Below are positions 17,928 through 26,746 of a stretch of 64,000 nucleotides of DNA, one piece after another. The notes under the pieces are model-generated. The model was not told the DNA's origin and searched no databases. It worked only from the letters and a program-made list of their open reading frames with translations. The position numbers were made by a program, and so were the translations under genes. How positions within the stretch are numbered: position 1 is the first letter of the stretch; each line of letters opens with the position of its first letter. The stretch is from the NCBI RefSeq assembly GCF_002272015.1, contig NZ_NPBY01000030.1:1-64000 (forward strand). The letters are read 5' to 3'. This DNA comes from Paenibacillus campinasensis. GTDB lineage: Bacteria; Bacillota; Bacilli; Paenibacillales; Paenibacillaceae.

Positions 17928-18698
17928 TTAATAGCCTGGTTTTGTCACATTCTCTTTCTCACGGAGCACTTTCAGGGCGAATTTCGGCAGCGCAAGCATT
18001 CGCTTATACCGGCTTGGCTCCCTGAGCAGACGATAAAACCATTCCAATCTCAGCTTCTGGAACACCTTCGGCGCCCGCTTCAGCTTGCCGGAAATGATAT
18101 CGAAGGAACCGCCAACACCCATCATGACCGGAACACCAAGCGCTTCCTTATGCTGAGCGATCCACGGCTCCTGATTGTCCGCACCACGGGCGACAAACAA
18201 AATATCCGGCTGGGCAGCCCGAATATCTTCAATGACAGCTGCATCCTCGTCCGCTCCAAAAAATCCGTCCCGATAGCCGCAAATCACTGCAGCCGGATAC
18301 TGCATTTGTAACCGCTTGGCAGCTTCCTGAATCACTTCAGTCGTCGTACCCAGCAGATAAAATCTCCATCTATAGGTTTCCCCTGCCTTGAACAATTCAT
18401 GTAAAAGATCGAAGCCGGTTACACGCCCGTCGAGCGGATCGCCGCCGACCCCCGCAGCCCAGACAATGCCCGTCCCGTCCGGAACGATCAATTCCGCACT
18501 TTTCATCATCTGCTTGTACTCCGGATGATCAAGGGCCGTCATCACCATTATCGGATTTGCCGTAATCACCTGATGCGGCTGTCCCGACTGCACCGCCTCC
18601 GTCAAGTATTTCACCGTTTCCTTCATATCCAGTTTGGAAAAAGGGACTCCAAAAACCGATACGGTCGGAATTTGAGTGGTTTCATTCATGTTCATCAT
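17928..18698 (-). CDS. tagA: WecG/TagA/CpsF-family glycosyltransferase (N-acetylmannosaminyltransferase)
   Basis: 256 residues, GT26 family. Visible motifs are TANPIMVMTAL, VPDGTGIVWAAG and the AQPDILFVARGADNQEPWIAQH block, then MGVGGSFDIISGKLKRAPKVF near residue 190, which carries the substrate-binding glycine run. It adds ManNAc to the lipid-linked GlcNAc made by TagO. The start overlaps the csaB stop as ATGA (18695-18698), so the two are translationally coupled. ManNAc donor could come from MnaA encoded at 42615. Assignment as TagA is from family and context; the exact acceptor is inferred. Confidence 0.93.
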   Translation of the reverse strand: MMNMNETTQIPTVSVFGVPFSKLDMKETVKYLTEAVQSGQPHQVITANPIMVMTALDHPEYKQMMKSAELIVPDGTGIVWAAGVGGDPLDGRVTGFDLLHELFKAGETYRWRFYLLGTTTEVIQEAAKRLQMQYPAAVICGYRDGFFGADEDAAVIEDIRAAQPDILFVARGADNQEPWIAQHKEALGVPVMMGVGGSFDIISGKLKRAPKVFQKLRLEWFYRLLREPSRYKRMLALPKFALKVLREKENVTKPGY

Positions 18699-19897
18699 CC
18701 TCTGTGGCGTAAATATTCAACAATACGGCGTGCAGGCAAAGCCGCCTCCCGCTTCAGCACGGTAATCTGCTCCTCGTGTTCGGCCTTCCAGGATTCAGCA
18801 TCATCCAGCAGCTTCAACAACCGATCCTTCAATACGGCCGGATCCAGCGAATCACTGCTGCCGGCCGGCTCACTGTCTAATCTGTTCAAAAAGTGATTGA
18901 TCTTCGGGTCATACGAAATGCCGATCAACGGCACCTTTCGATTCGCTGCATAGATCAAGCTGTGCAGCCTCATGCCCAGCACCACGTCACAGCTGCCCAC
19001 CTCGCGCAGCATATCTTGAGCCTGCTTCTCCTCAAGATAGAAGCTGATTCGGGATCCATCGCGCGTAATATCCCCCATCAGCTGCTCAATATACCGCGAA
19101 GCCTGCAAATCATCAGGCTGATGAAAAGGCAGAAACCGAAAATGCACTGCCCGGTCGGAGCTGATCTCCCGAAGAGCTTCGGCGATCGCTGCCAGCTCGC
19201 GTTTCTCCGGGTTCCAGTACCGGACTGATATCCCGACAACAGGCACAGGACTGCGATCTTGAACCTCGCTGTCTACAGGCGGCGCCTCGGATACACTGCG
19301 TTCGGCAGCTTCAACTGAAGTACCTGGTGCCCCTGTATCTACCCCTGCCCCGATTTCTTCTGGAAGCGGAAGCCCCATGACCGGGTCCGGTACTACCTGT
19401 AAGCTGGCTTGATCAATCCCGAACGACTGAAGCAGTTCGGCTGACTGCACATCCCGAACCGAGATATAGGAACATTTGCGAAACACGGACCGGATCATCG
19501 GATGGAACAAGCCCCGGTTCACCGGACCGACGCCCTGGGCATAGATGAAGGTCGGCTTGTTTGCCCATTGGGCCAGCTTCAAGATGCCAAGATAGTAGGG
19601 AATCGTTTTCGGACTGGTGGCATCCTGCAGCAGACTGCCGCCGCCGCTAATCAACCCGTCGCTTTCCTTGATCGCCCGGCGCACTTCACCCAGCTTCATC
19701 CGATGCACGGACTTCACACCATAGGTCCGCTCCGTCCATTCCGGATCGATGGACAGGACCACCGGCTGCACCTGTATGCCCGCAACCTGTCCCTCTTGCT
19801 CCAGCGCGGTGAGGATCGACTTGAGCACGGCTTCATCCCCGCTGTTCTTGAATCCGTAATATCCGGATATGACTATCGTTTTAATTGTGGAGACCAT
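18695..19897 (-). CDS. csaB: CsaB polysaccharide pyruvyl transferase
   Basis: 400 residues from the ATG at 19897 (MVSTIKTIVISGYYGFKNSG), with AAAGG about 11 bases upstream. Polysaccharide pyruvyl transferase family: landmarks are SGYYGFKNSGDEAVL, SGGGSLLQDATSPKTIPYYL, FIYAQGVGPV and GMRLHSLIYAANRKVPLIGISYDPK. It adds the pyruvate ketal to the wall polymer, which creates the ligand for SLH domains. The segment at about residues 190-230 is a low-complexity Ala/Ser/Glu/Val insertion between the two Rossmann halves. The gene start overlaps the end of the upstream DUF5693 gene and its end overlaps tagA. Two SLH protein genes lie within 10 kb. Confidence 0.93.
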   Translation of the reverse strand: MVSTIKTIVISGYYGFKNSGDEAVLKSILTALEQEGQVAGIQVQPVVLSIDPEWTERTYGVKSVHRMKLGEVRRAIKESDGLISGGGSLLQDATSPKTIPYYLGILKLAQWANKPTFIYAQGVGPVNRGLFHPMIRSVFRKCSYISVRDVQSAELLQSFGIDQASLQVVPDPVMGLPLPEEIGAGVDTGAPGTSVEAAERSVSEAPPVDSEVQDRSPVPVVGISVRYWNPEKRELAAIAEALREISSDRAVHFRFLPFHQPDDLQASRYIEQLMGDITRDGSRISFYLEEKQAQDMLREVGSCDVVLGMRLHSLIYAANRKVPLIGISYDPKINHFLNRLDSEPAGSSDSLDPAVLKDRLLKLLDDAESWKAEHEEQITVLKREAALPARRIVEYLRHRG

Positions 19898-21897
19898 TGT
19901 TTCCATATCCTTTCTGCGACCTGCCATATCCCTACGGCAATCAATCCGATCAGAAGACCCAGCACAAGCCCGAGAACGACCCGGATCGCCGAAATATCCA
20001 GCGGCGTATGAATATGCGTAAAGGTTCCGACCATCGACAGCTGTCCCATCACACCGATGATGAGCAAGTACACCCCGTAGCGATACTTAAACGACAGGAA
20101 CAACCCAAGCACCATCAGAGGATGAGCCAGCAGGAACTCCTTATTGCGCGGGCGTACCCCGAACGTATTCTCGAGGAAGGAACGGAACGCCATCTCAATG
20201 GACGACACCGTGCCAGCATTACCGGTTCTGCTCAAGTAATACATGCCCACAATGCCCACGACACCTGCTCCAATGATCCATACCAGCGTAATCGGCGTTT
20301 GGAACAGTTTACGAATCGCTGCAAAGGTGGAGCCCGCCGAGCTTCCGCGATACAGCACAACATACAAGGCAATCAGTGCGATCGGCGCAGCAGCAAGCAA
20401 GCTGACACCACGGAACTGATCCAATACGAGCATGTACGTGACATTGTTCAAAAGTGCGACAACAAGCGGCACTGCAATCAACGTCAGAACGGTTGTTGTA
20501 AGCATCAGAACAATGGCATTCGACAATCTTTGGCCTGTCTTCATATTCTGCACTTGTTTGCGGCTATGATCGACCTTGCGTATCGCCAGAATAACAGCCA
20601 ACGTCGGTGCGCTAATCGCCGTGAAGAGCGCTAAGGCCTGCTCCATCAAGGAGGCGTTCAACACATACAAGCCCGCGCTGCCCACCATACCGATCAAGAA
20701 GGCCGCTATCGTAAGAAACGGAATGTAGAAGGAAATCATCAGCGCGATCAGCGCAACAGCTCCGACAACAACGACCATTTTGAAATAACGTTGAAGCGAG
20801 GAATCCGTCACATCAAACGCTTCAGCCGGCCCCATTGTAAAGCCGTTAGCCTCCATCTTCTTGATCGCATCTCCAGGCTCGGTCAAGCTCTCGATCAGAT
20901 TATCCAACGGATGGGTGATCGACGCCTTCGTCATATCCCGGCTTGGTTCTGCATTGAGATAGAACATCCGGATGTTGCGATCCTTCGATGCAAGAGCAAA
21001 CCGGTCACTGATCACATCCACCTTCAGATTGGCATCACGCTCGCTGAGCGAGTAGATGCGCGTCACGTTATAATCCGTAAGATAGGCAAGCTTCGTGAAG
21101 CCTTTCTGCGGACTGCGAATATTCTCAATCGCCACAAGCCCAATGTCATAGCGATTAAGCAATTCAGCAAAGGCAGTGAGAGTATCGTTCTCGGCATCGT
21201 CATTAAAGCCTTTGGCGGCATCGCCATCAAACAGGATGCGCTTGACCCCGTTCTCCGCGAAATAAGCCATCAATTTCTCAACATATTCCTGATTGTATGG
21301 CAGGCTGTCCGATAGACGCGGCACAATGAGGAAACCCTGGTCCCTTAGCATCTCCAGCGTAATCGGATCCGGAGCCAACGGTTTAATGACCGCATTCGCC
21401 CGAGGCGTCTCGATAATAAGCCCATCATTGCCGTTATATTCCCAGTCCCGAACCGGAATATCCAGCATCATAAACGTATCTGTAATCAACGGGCGTATCC
21501 GGGAGGCGTTCTCTTCGCTTGTAAATGCGACATAAGTAAAGTTCTCATTCGGGGAAATCACACGCCCTGTCAGATCAGCTGCCTGCTGCGCATCAAACAC
21601 CATAATTCGCCGCGATCGGACAAGCTCATCCAGCGTGCTCTCATACATAGCCATGCTTATAACGCCGGCATCCTTGAGCCTGCCCAGCTGTTCATTGATA
21701 AAATCCTGCGGGTGCGTCTGATAGATTGAAATGTCCACCAGATCACGGTAATCAAACACCAACTCTACATTTTGAGATGTTGATTCTGTCTGCAGTCGGT
21801 CATATCCAACCGGCAGGGCAGCTGCCACGCCAAGAACAACCAGAATCCACAGCCACTTCCGGGCTGCCGTGTTCCAGCGTTTCCATTTCTGAACCAC
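19873..21897 (-). CDS. DUF5693-type polytopic membrane protein
   Basis: 674 residues, GTG start at 21897 with GAGGAGG upstream. One N-terminal membrane segment (WLWILVVLGVAAALPVGYD) is followed by an extracytoplasmic domain of about 330 residues, then about nine or ten membrane segments from residue 370 to the end (for example VVVVGAVALIALMISFYIPFL and IVGMYYLSRTG). I recall this architecture as DUF5693, regularly found beside csaB. The extracellular part reads as alternating beta/alpha elements (VAFTSEENASRIRPL, LMAYFAENGVKRILFDGDAA, DIGLVAIENI), resembling a TIM-barrel-like fold. The coupling with csaB suggests a role in export or modification of the secondary wall polymer, but the function is unknown. 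Confidence 0.85.
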   Translation of the reverse strand: MVQKWKRWNTAARKWLWILVVLGVAAALPVGYDRLQTESTSQNVELVFDYRDLVDISIYQTHPQDFINEQLGRLKDAGVISMAMYESTLDELVRSRRIMVFDAQQAADLTGRVISPNENFTYVAFTSEENASRIRPLITDTFMMLDIPVRDWEYNGNDGLIIETPRANAVIKPLAPDPITLEMLRDQGFLIVPRLSDSLPYNQEYVEKLMAYFAENGVKRILFDGDAAKGFNDDAENDTLTAFAELLNRYDIGLVAIENIRSPQKGFTKLAYLTDYNVTRIYSLSERDANLKVDVISDRFALASKDRNIRMFYLNAEPSRDMTKASITHPLDNLIESLTEPGDAIKKMEANGFTMGPAEAFDVTDSSLQRYFKMVVVVGAVALIALMISFYIPFLTIAAFLIGMVGSAGLYVLNASLMEQALALFTAISAPTLAVILAIRKVDHSRKQVQNMKTGQRLSNAIVLMLTTTVLTLIAVPLVVALLNNVTYMLVLDQFRGVSLLAAAPIALIALYVVLYRGSSAGSTFAAIRKLFQTPITLVWIIGAGVVGIVGMYYLSRTGNAGTVSSIEMAFRSFLENTFGVRPRNKEFLLAHPLMVLGLFLSFKYRYGVYLLIIGVMGQLSMVGTFTHIHTPLDISAIRVVLGLVLGLLIGLIAVGIWQVAERIWKQWSPQLKR

Positions 21898-22002
21898 TAA
21901 AGTACCTCCTCATCGAACCACAGGGACCCCTCGCCTCATCGCTTCCGCAATTTCAGCAAGGAAGTCCCATCGTTCTCATTCACTGATGATCATTTCATTC
22001 CA

Positions 22003-23721
22003 TTAACCGTCGACCCGGGCCATAACCTCGTCCCGCAGCGACTCGATCTTACGCTCGGCATCCTCCAGCGATGCTCCGCGGACGGCAAAATACACTTTGA
22101 TCTTCGGCTCCGTGCCGGAAGGTCTAAGGCAGAACCATGATCCGTCCTCCAGCATATATTTCAGCACATTTTCTTTCGGCAGCCCGTCCAGCCCTTGTGA
22201 ATAATCAAGCACCTTCTCGACCGCAAGCCCAGCCACCTGCTGTGGCGGCTGACTGCGCCAGTCCGCCATTTTGGCCTGAATCTGTGCGAGACCATCCTTA
22301 CCCTTCAGCGTGCGCGACTCCAGACTTTCAAGGAAAAATCCGAACTGCTCGTACAGCTCCTGCAGCACATCATACAAGGTCTTGCCCTGAGCCTTGTAGT
22401 AAGCTGCCGCTTCACAGATCAGCATGGATGCAAGCACTGCATCCTTATCACGGGCGTAGTTGCCAGCCAGGTAGCCGTAGCTCTCCTCATACCCGAACAA
22501 GTACGTATAATCGCCGGTCTGCTCGAACTGTGTCATTTTCTCCCCGATATATTTAAATCCGGTCAGCGTATTGAAGATGGTTGCCCCGTAATGCTCGGCA
22601 ATCGCCGCCCCCATCTCGCTGGTCACAATCGTTTTGATGACGGCGCCGTTATGAGGCAGCTTACCCGTTTCCTTCAACTGACTCAGCAGATAGTGAATCA
22701 TAATCGCTCCGGATTGATTGCCGGTCAGAACGACGTACTCCCCTTTGCCATTCTTCACGACCGCTCCCATCCGGTCAGCGTCAGGGTCCGTTCCGATCAG
22801 AATATCGGCCTGGATCTCCTCGCCAACCTTCATGGCCAGCGTGAAGGCTTCGCGCTCCTCCGGGTTCGGGGACTTCACGGTCGGAAATCCGCCATCCGGC
22901 TGCTCCTGCTCCTTCACCACATGCACATGCTTGAATCCGATCGTCTCCAGCACCTGCCGGACCGGCATATTGCCTGTCCCGTGCAGCGGGGTGAACACGA
23001 TTGTGAAATCGTCTGCCAGCTTGGAGGCAATCAGCTCCCGATTGACGCTAACGCTGGCCACCGTATCGATAAACGCCCGATCCTCCGCTTCGCCGAGCCA
23101 TACCAACAGGCCCTGCGCCTCGGCTTCCTCCCTCGACAATCGCTGAATGGCTGCAAAGGAGTCCACCTGCTGGATCAGAGCGATTACCCTCTCCGCCTCA
23201 TGGGGCACCAGCTGCCCGCCTTCGCTGTTGTACACCTTGTATCCATTGTACTCCGGCGGATTATGGCTTGCCGTAATGACAATGCCTCCGGTCGCCCCCA
23301 GATGACGAACGCTGAAGGACAGCTGCGGCGTGGAACGAAGGGAAGGGTACAGCTTCGCTACAATGCCGTTGCCCGCCAATACGAGCGCCGCTTCCAGCGC
23401 AAATTCCGGCGAGAAGTGGCGGGAGTCATGCGCGATCACGACAGAAGGCTTGCCCTCCGCATCCCCGTGAATTGCTTTAATGTATTCGGCCAAGCCTTGC
23501 GTGGCTCGTCCTACCGTATACTTGTTGATTCGATTACTTCCTGCACCAATGACGCCACGCAGTCCGCCTGTACCAAATTCCAGATCGCGATAAAAGCGGT
23601 CCTCTAGCTCTGCCTGATCATTCTCCAATGCGCGAAGCTCGTTCTTGGTCTCCTCATCTACGTAGGGGTCGTTCAGCCAGCGCTGAACCGTTTCCATTGA
23701 TTTTGGACTTATCATTGTCAT
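22003..23721 (-). CDS. pgcA: Alpha-phosphoglucomutase / phospho-sugar mutase
   Basis: 572 residues from the ATG at 23721, nine bases after GGAGGAG. Alpha-D-phosphohexomutase family: the phosphoserine loop TASHNPPEYNGYK, metal-binding GTDPDADRMGAVVK, sugar-binding FGYEESYGY and the phosphate-binding RPSGTEPKIKVY are all present. It interconverts glucose-6-phosphate and glucose-1-phosphate, feeding UDP-glucose for wall polymers and glycolipids. Length and N-terminal extension match the Bacillus PgcA type. It is separated from the wall-polymer cluster by 105 bases and from fabZ by 42. Confidence 0.93.
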   Translation of the reverse strand: MTMISPKSMETVQRWLNDPYVDEETKNELRALENDQAELEDRFYRDLEFGTGGLRGVIGAGSNRINKYTVGRATQGLAEYIKAIHGDAEGKPSVVIAHDSRHFSPEFALEAALVLAGNGIVAKLYPSLRSTPQLSFSVRHLGATGGIVITASHNPPEYNGYKVYNSEGGQLVPHEAERVIALIQQVDSFAAIQRLSREEAEAQGLLVWLGEAEDRAFIDTVASVSVNRELIASKLADDFTIVFTPLHGTGNMPVRQVLETIGFKHVHVVKEQEQPDGGFPTVKSPNPEEREAFTLAMKVGEEIQADILIGTDPDADRMGAVVKNGKGEYVVLTGNQSGAIMIHYLLSQLKETGKLPHNGAVIKTIVTSEMGAAIAEHYGATIFNTLTGFKYIGEKMTQFEQTGDYTYLFGYEESYGYLAGNYARDKDAVLASMLICEAAAYYKAQGKTLYDVLQELYEQFGFFLESLESRTLKGKDGLAQIQAKMADWRSQPPQQVAGLAVEKVLDYSQGLDGLPKENVLKYMLEDGSWFCLRPSGTEPKIKVYFAVRGASLEDAERKIESLRDEVMARVDG

Positions 23722-23763
23722 GAACAAAGTCTCCTCCTTCGACCAACAAGAGTGATGATGGAA

Positions 23764-24195
23764 TTACTCCTTATCCGCCAGCGCGAACATAATCTCGCCT
23801 TCGGCAACCACGCGGCCGTCTACGGTAGCCGTCGCTTTTCCTTTTCCGATCATACCTTTAAGACGAACTATTTCAACTTCCAGGCGAAGCGTGTCTCCAG
23901 GAACAACTTGTCCACGGAAACGGAAGCCGTCCACCCCCGCAAGGAAGCCCAGCTTGCCCCGGTTGCTCTCTACGTTCAGAATCGCTACAGCACCGACCTG
24001 AGCCAGCGCCTCAACGATCAGCACACCCGGCATAACGGCATACTCAGGAAAATGTCCGACAAAAAAAGGCTCGTTAATCGTTACGTTTTTAATCCCGACG
24101 GCGCGTTTGCCATCCTCGATCTCCACAATTTTGTCCACCAGCAAAAATGGAGGGCGATGCGGAATAATCTCTTGAATTTGTTTAATGTTCAACAC
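23764..24195 (-). CDS. fabZ: (3R)-hydroxyacyl-ACP dehydratase
   Basis: 143 residues from a GTG at 24195 ([21 protein letters not shown]); GGAGGAAATACC places the ribosome there, not at an in-frame start 17 codons upstream. Hot-dog fold dehydratase of fatty-acid elongation. The catalytic His is in [11 protein letters not shown] and the catalytic Glu in [18 protein letters not shown]. No FapR-type operator was found upstream. It sits 5' of pgcA and downstream of the flhO-flhP-epuA group. Confidence 0.96.
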   Translation of the reverse strand: MLNIKQIQEIIPHRPPFLLVDKIVEIEDGKRAVGIKNVTINEPFFVGHFPEYAVMPGVLIVEALAQVGAVAILNVESNRGKLGFLAGVDGFRFRGQVVPGDTLRLEVEIVRLKGMIGKGKATATVDGRVVAEGEIMFALADKE

Positions 24196-24618
24196 GGTAT
24201 TTCCTCCTTCAGGAAGATGCAAAACATCACACCTGGACTTTTGCAAAATCCACCTTATGTACTTACCCGCCAGCGAGGGCGTTTGAAAAAAATATCGTTT
24301 CCTGCCTGATCCGAATAGGTTGTCAAAAGCAGCTCACAGGAACGTCTCGGGCTATCAAAAATCTCGAATTTCGACAGAATAAAAGAGCCTTGCATAAATT
24401 CACAGGTTTACGGAAAAAATGAGTAATATCCTTCATGACTGCAGACGTGAAGGTTAAGATAAGGGGCTTTCTCCTTCGACATTATTGTTCATGGGGAAGG
24501 CCCTTTTACCGCGCACTCATCCTCACCCGAAAGAATGCTAAGTCCCATCCCATTATACCGTTTAACCGAAAAAAAAGAAAACTCCCTTAAAGGGGAGTTT
24601 CTGTAAATTGCCATAAGG
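24196..24618. other. Intergenic region upstream of fabZ
   Basis: No accepted gene. It holds the terminator at 24568-24600, a GC-rich inverted repeat at 24461-24507 (AAGGGGCTTTCTCC against GGGGAAGGCCCTTT, with G-T pairs) and a shorter inverted repeat CTTCA/TGAAG at about 24430-24452. The larger hairpin may lie in the fabZ leader. Confidence 0.5.
24568..24600 (-). terminator. Terminator after the micro-ORF
   Basis: AAACTCCC / GGGAGTTT stem with a six-base loop, followed on the minus strand by a TTCTTTTTTTT run. It lies 19 bases after the micro-ORF stop and ends the flhO-flhP-epuA transcript. Confidence 0.9.
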
Positions 24619-24675
24619 TTACCATATGCGGCGTGTCCACTGGAATCCATCCGGGGATCCGGACAGGCTCCACAT
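24619..24675 (-). CDS. 18-residue micro-ORF with a strong ribosome site
   Basis: Peptide MWSLSGSPDGFQWTRRIW. The ATG at 24675 lies seven bases after CGGAGGTG, the strongest Shine-Dalgarno match in the neighbourhood, and that site begins immediately after the stop of the upstream gene. A rho-independent terminator follows 19 bases after its stop. So a ribosome site, start, short frame and terminator are all in place, with no room for a longer protein in this frame. Three tryptophans in 18 residues and a basic end are unusual. A GTG-initiated alternative frame overlaps the ribosome site itself and is less likely. Function unknown. Confidence 0.55.
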   Translation of the reverse strand: MWSLSGSPDGFQWTRRIW

Positions 24676-24688
24676 CTCTTCACCTCCG

Positions 24689-24889
24689 TTACGGCGCGAA
24701 GATCAGATCATACACATGCCGCCACGTGCTCCATTCAAAAACCTCGCTGAGCTCCTGCTTGCCTAAAACAACATAGCCGAAGGTCATCCCTCCGAACAAG
24801 GCCAGCACCATCAGCACCGGCACCATAATCCGAAGCGTGATTTTCCACCCGGATGTTCTCGGGCGGTTATTCTCCTTCGATTCACTCAT
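24689..24889 (-). CDS. EpuA-type small membrane protein (annotated in relatives as RNA polymerase subunit beta family)
   Basis: 66 residues: a charged N terminus (SESKENNRPRTSGWK), one membrane segment (IMVPVLMVLALFGGMTFGYVV) and a short outer tail ending FEWSTWRHVYDLIFAP. The GYVVLGK and STWxHxxDL pattern matches what I recall as the EpuA family, which databases often mislabel as RNA polymerase beta subunit. AGGTGGG precedes the ATG, and the start is 11 bases after the flhP stop, so it is the third gene of that operon. Biological role unclear. Confidence 0.75.
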   Translation of the reverse strand: MSESKENNRPRTSGWKITLRIMVPVLMVLALFGGMTFGYVVLGKQELSEVFEWSTWRHVYDLIFAP

Positions 24890-24900
24890 GGGAAGCCCAC

Positions 24901-25719
24901 CTACCCTCGCATTGTGTTGGCAAGGTTCATCATCGTATCGCTGGACGATAGCGCGCGTGCGGTCAGTTGATATGCCCGCTGCACTTCCATCATGCGGGTC
25001 ATCTCATCCGCCATATTGACGTTGGACTGTTCAAGAAACCCGGAAGACACCGTGGAACGGCGCATGCCATCCGCAGGCGGTGCCAGATCGAACACATCCC
25101 CTTCCGCCAGGCCATTGCCGATCATATACAGATTGTCCTCCATCGGCACCAGACCATCCTGCCGCTGCAGCTCGACCAAGCGAAGCTGGCCAGCCTCCGT
25201 CCGGCCGGCAGCCGTTTCAACAAGGATCCGTCCCTCTTCATCCACCGCTACCTTGCCGTTATCCGGAATGGAGATTGTAGCATTGTTGGTGTTCAGCACC
25301 GGATTGCCCTTGGCATCCACAAGCAGCAGATTGCCATCGGCGGTTGGATCAGGCACCAGGTTAAAGCTGCCATCACGGGTATAACGCAGTTCGCCTCCGC
25401 TTCGCACGACAAACATCGCGTTGCCCTGGATCGCCAGATCGAGCGGATAGCCCGTCTCCAGAAGCTGGCCTTGCTCCATGCTCTGGGTGATTGAAGACAG
25501 CTTCATGCCATACCCGAGCGTGAAGCCCGGCGGCGTCGCCCGGCCCGGTCTGCTGAAATCCTGATGATGCCGCTGAACCTGGGTCAGAACATCCTCGAAG
25601 GACGCTTCCTTCTTCTTATAGCCGACTGTATTCTGATTGGCCAAATTGTCCGCGATCACATCCAGACGCTGCTGGAGGGTGTTCAGGGAGACCATGGCAC
25701 TGATCATGGAGTTGTTCAT
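24901..25719 (-). CDS. flhP: Flagellar basal-body rod/hook family protein, FlhP
   Basis: 272 residues from the ATG at 25719 (AGGAGGTTAG upstream). Flagellar basal-body rod family: N-terminal LQQRLDVIADNLANQNTVGYKKKE and C-terminal LEQSNVNMADEMTRMMEVQRAYQLTARALSSSD, the two heptad-rich ends that pair in the rod. In B. subtilis FlhO and FlhP form the distal rod, outside the main fla/che operon, as here. It is 72 bases downstream of flhO. Confidence 0.9.
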   Translation of the reverse strand: MNNSMISAMVSLNTLQQRLDVIADNLANQNTVGYKKKEASFEDVLTQVQRHHQDFSRPGRATPPGFTLGYGMKLSSITQSMEQGQLLETGYPLDLAIQGNAMFVVRSGGELRYTRDGSFNLVPDPTADGNLLLVDAKGNPVLNTNNATISIPDNGKVAVDEEGRILVETAAGRTEAGQLRLVELQRQDGLVPMEDNLYMIGNGLAEGDVFDLAPPADGMRRSTVSSGFLEQSNVNMADEMTRMMEVQRAYQLTARALSSSDTMMNLANTMRG

Positions 25720-25791
25720 CACTAACCTCCTGTTAGCTTACTTCAATGAAAGCTGCAATTATGCAGCTCCGCTATATTTCAAACGAGATGA

Positions 25792-26670
25792 TCAGACTCT
25801 GCCGATTTCGTTGACCGCTTTCTCAAGTGACTTATCATAAAATTGAACCACCTTCTGGTTCGTTTCATAAGCACGCAAAGCGGCCATCAAATCTACCATC
25901 GCTTGTGCCGGATCCACATTCGAAGCCTCAATATACCCTTGGCGGATCACCGCATTGTCCTCGGCGGCGAGCCAGCGAACTTCGCTGCCATTCTGGTCTC
26001 TCAAGCGGAATACGCCTTCACCCTCCCGGATTAGCTGATGCGGCTGCTGCACAACGCTGATTCCGATCGTTGCATCCACATTTCCGTCCGCGTCCACGAT
26101 TTGTCCTTGTTCATTCACTTTAAGGTTCGAGACCGGGCCTGTCAACACAATCGGGTTGTTATTGTTATCCAGCACCTGATAACCGCCGGAGGTGATCAGA
26201 TTTCCTTCCGGACTGACGCGGAAGCTGCCATCTCTTGTGTATAAAACATCACCGTTTGCGTTCTGTACCGTGAAAAATCCTTCCGGACGGTAGACCACAT
26301 CGCCATTCTCATTCACGTATTTGCCCGAAGCGTCAAAAGGATAATTCTCGCCGGTTGCCGGATTCAACAATTCGAGGCTGGTGACCAGCGCGAGATCCGT
26401 GGTCTTCCCGGTCTCCCGAAGCGCTCCTTGAAGATGCATCGAGATGCTCTCTTCGGCAAAAACGCCGGTGCTCATTCTTCCCACCTGACGGTTCGGATTC
26501 TGAGCGTTCCCCCCGATCATGGAGATCAGCATCTCCGGAAAGGTGCGCTGAACGCTGTTCACCTGCTTATATCCGTTCGTATTGATGTTGGCGATATTTT
26601 GGGTTACCGTATCGTGCCTGCGCTCCTGGGCGATCATCCCGGAAGCTGCATTATACAATCCTCTTATCAT
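25792..26670 (-). CDS. flhO: Flagellar basal-body rod/hook family protein, FlhO
   Basis: 292 residues from the ATG at 26670, chosen because GAAGGGAGTG lies five bases upstream; longer readings include non-family sequence. N-terminal MIRGLYNAASGMIAQERRHD and TVTQNIANINTNGYKQVN, and C-terminal YIEASNVDPAQAMVDLMAAL, then RAYETNQKVVQFYDKSLEKA, are the rod-protein signatures. Paralogue and presumed partner of FlhP. It follows mbl by 76 bases, as in Bacillus. Confidence 0.92.
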   Translation of the reverse strand: MIRGLYNAASGMIAQERRHDTVTQNIANINTNGYKQVNSVQRTFPEMLISMIGGNAQNPNRQVGRMSTGVFAEESISMHLQGALRETGKTTDLALVTSLELLNPATGENYPFDASGKYVNENGDVVYRPEGFFTVQNANGDVLYTRDGSFRVSPEGNLITSGGYQVLDNNNNPIVLTGPVSNLKVNEQGQIVDADGNVDATIGISVVQQPHQLIREGEGVFRLRDQNGSEVRWLAAEDNAVIRQGYIEASNVDPAQAMVDLMAALRAYETNQKVVQFYDKSLEKAVNEIGRV

Positions 26671-26746
26671 GGAGGCACTCCCTTCCAAATTCAAGGTCCA
26701 TATCAACGATGCATATTGATGAATGATTACTTTATATATCGGAAGG

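Noticed and set aside
24196-24460. FapR operator upstream of fabZ
   Set aside because: No sequence close to the known FapR palindrome was found.
24489-24683. 64-codon frame overlapping the micro-ORF
   Set aside because: Its GTG start lies inside the ribosome site of the better-placed ATG, and it reads through the terminator.
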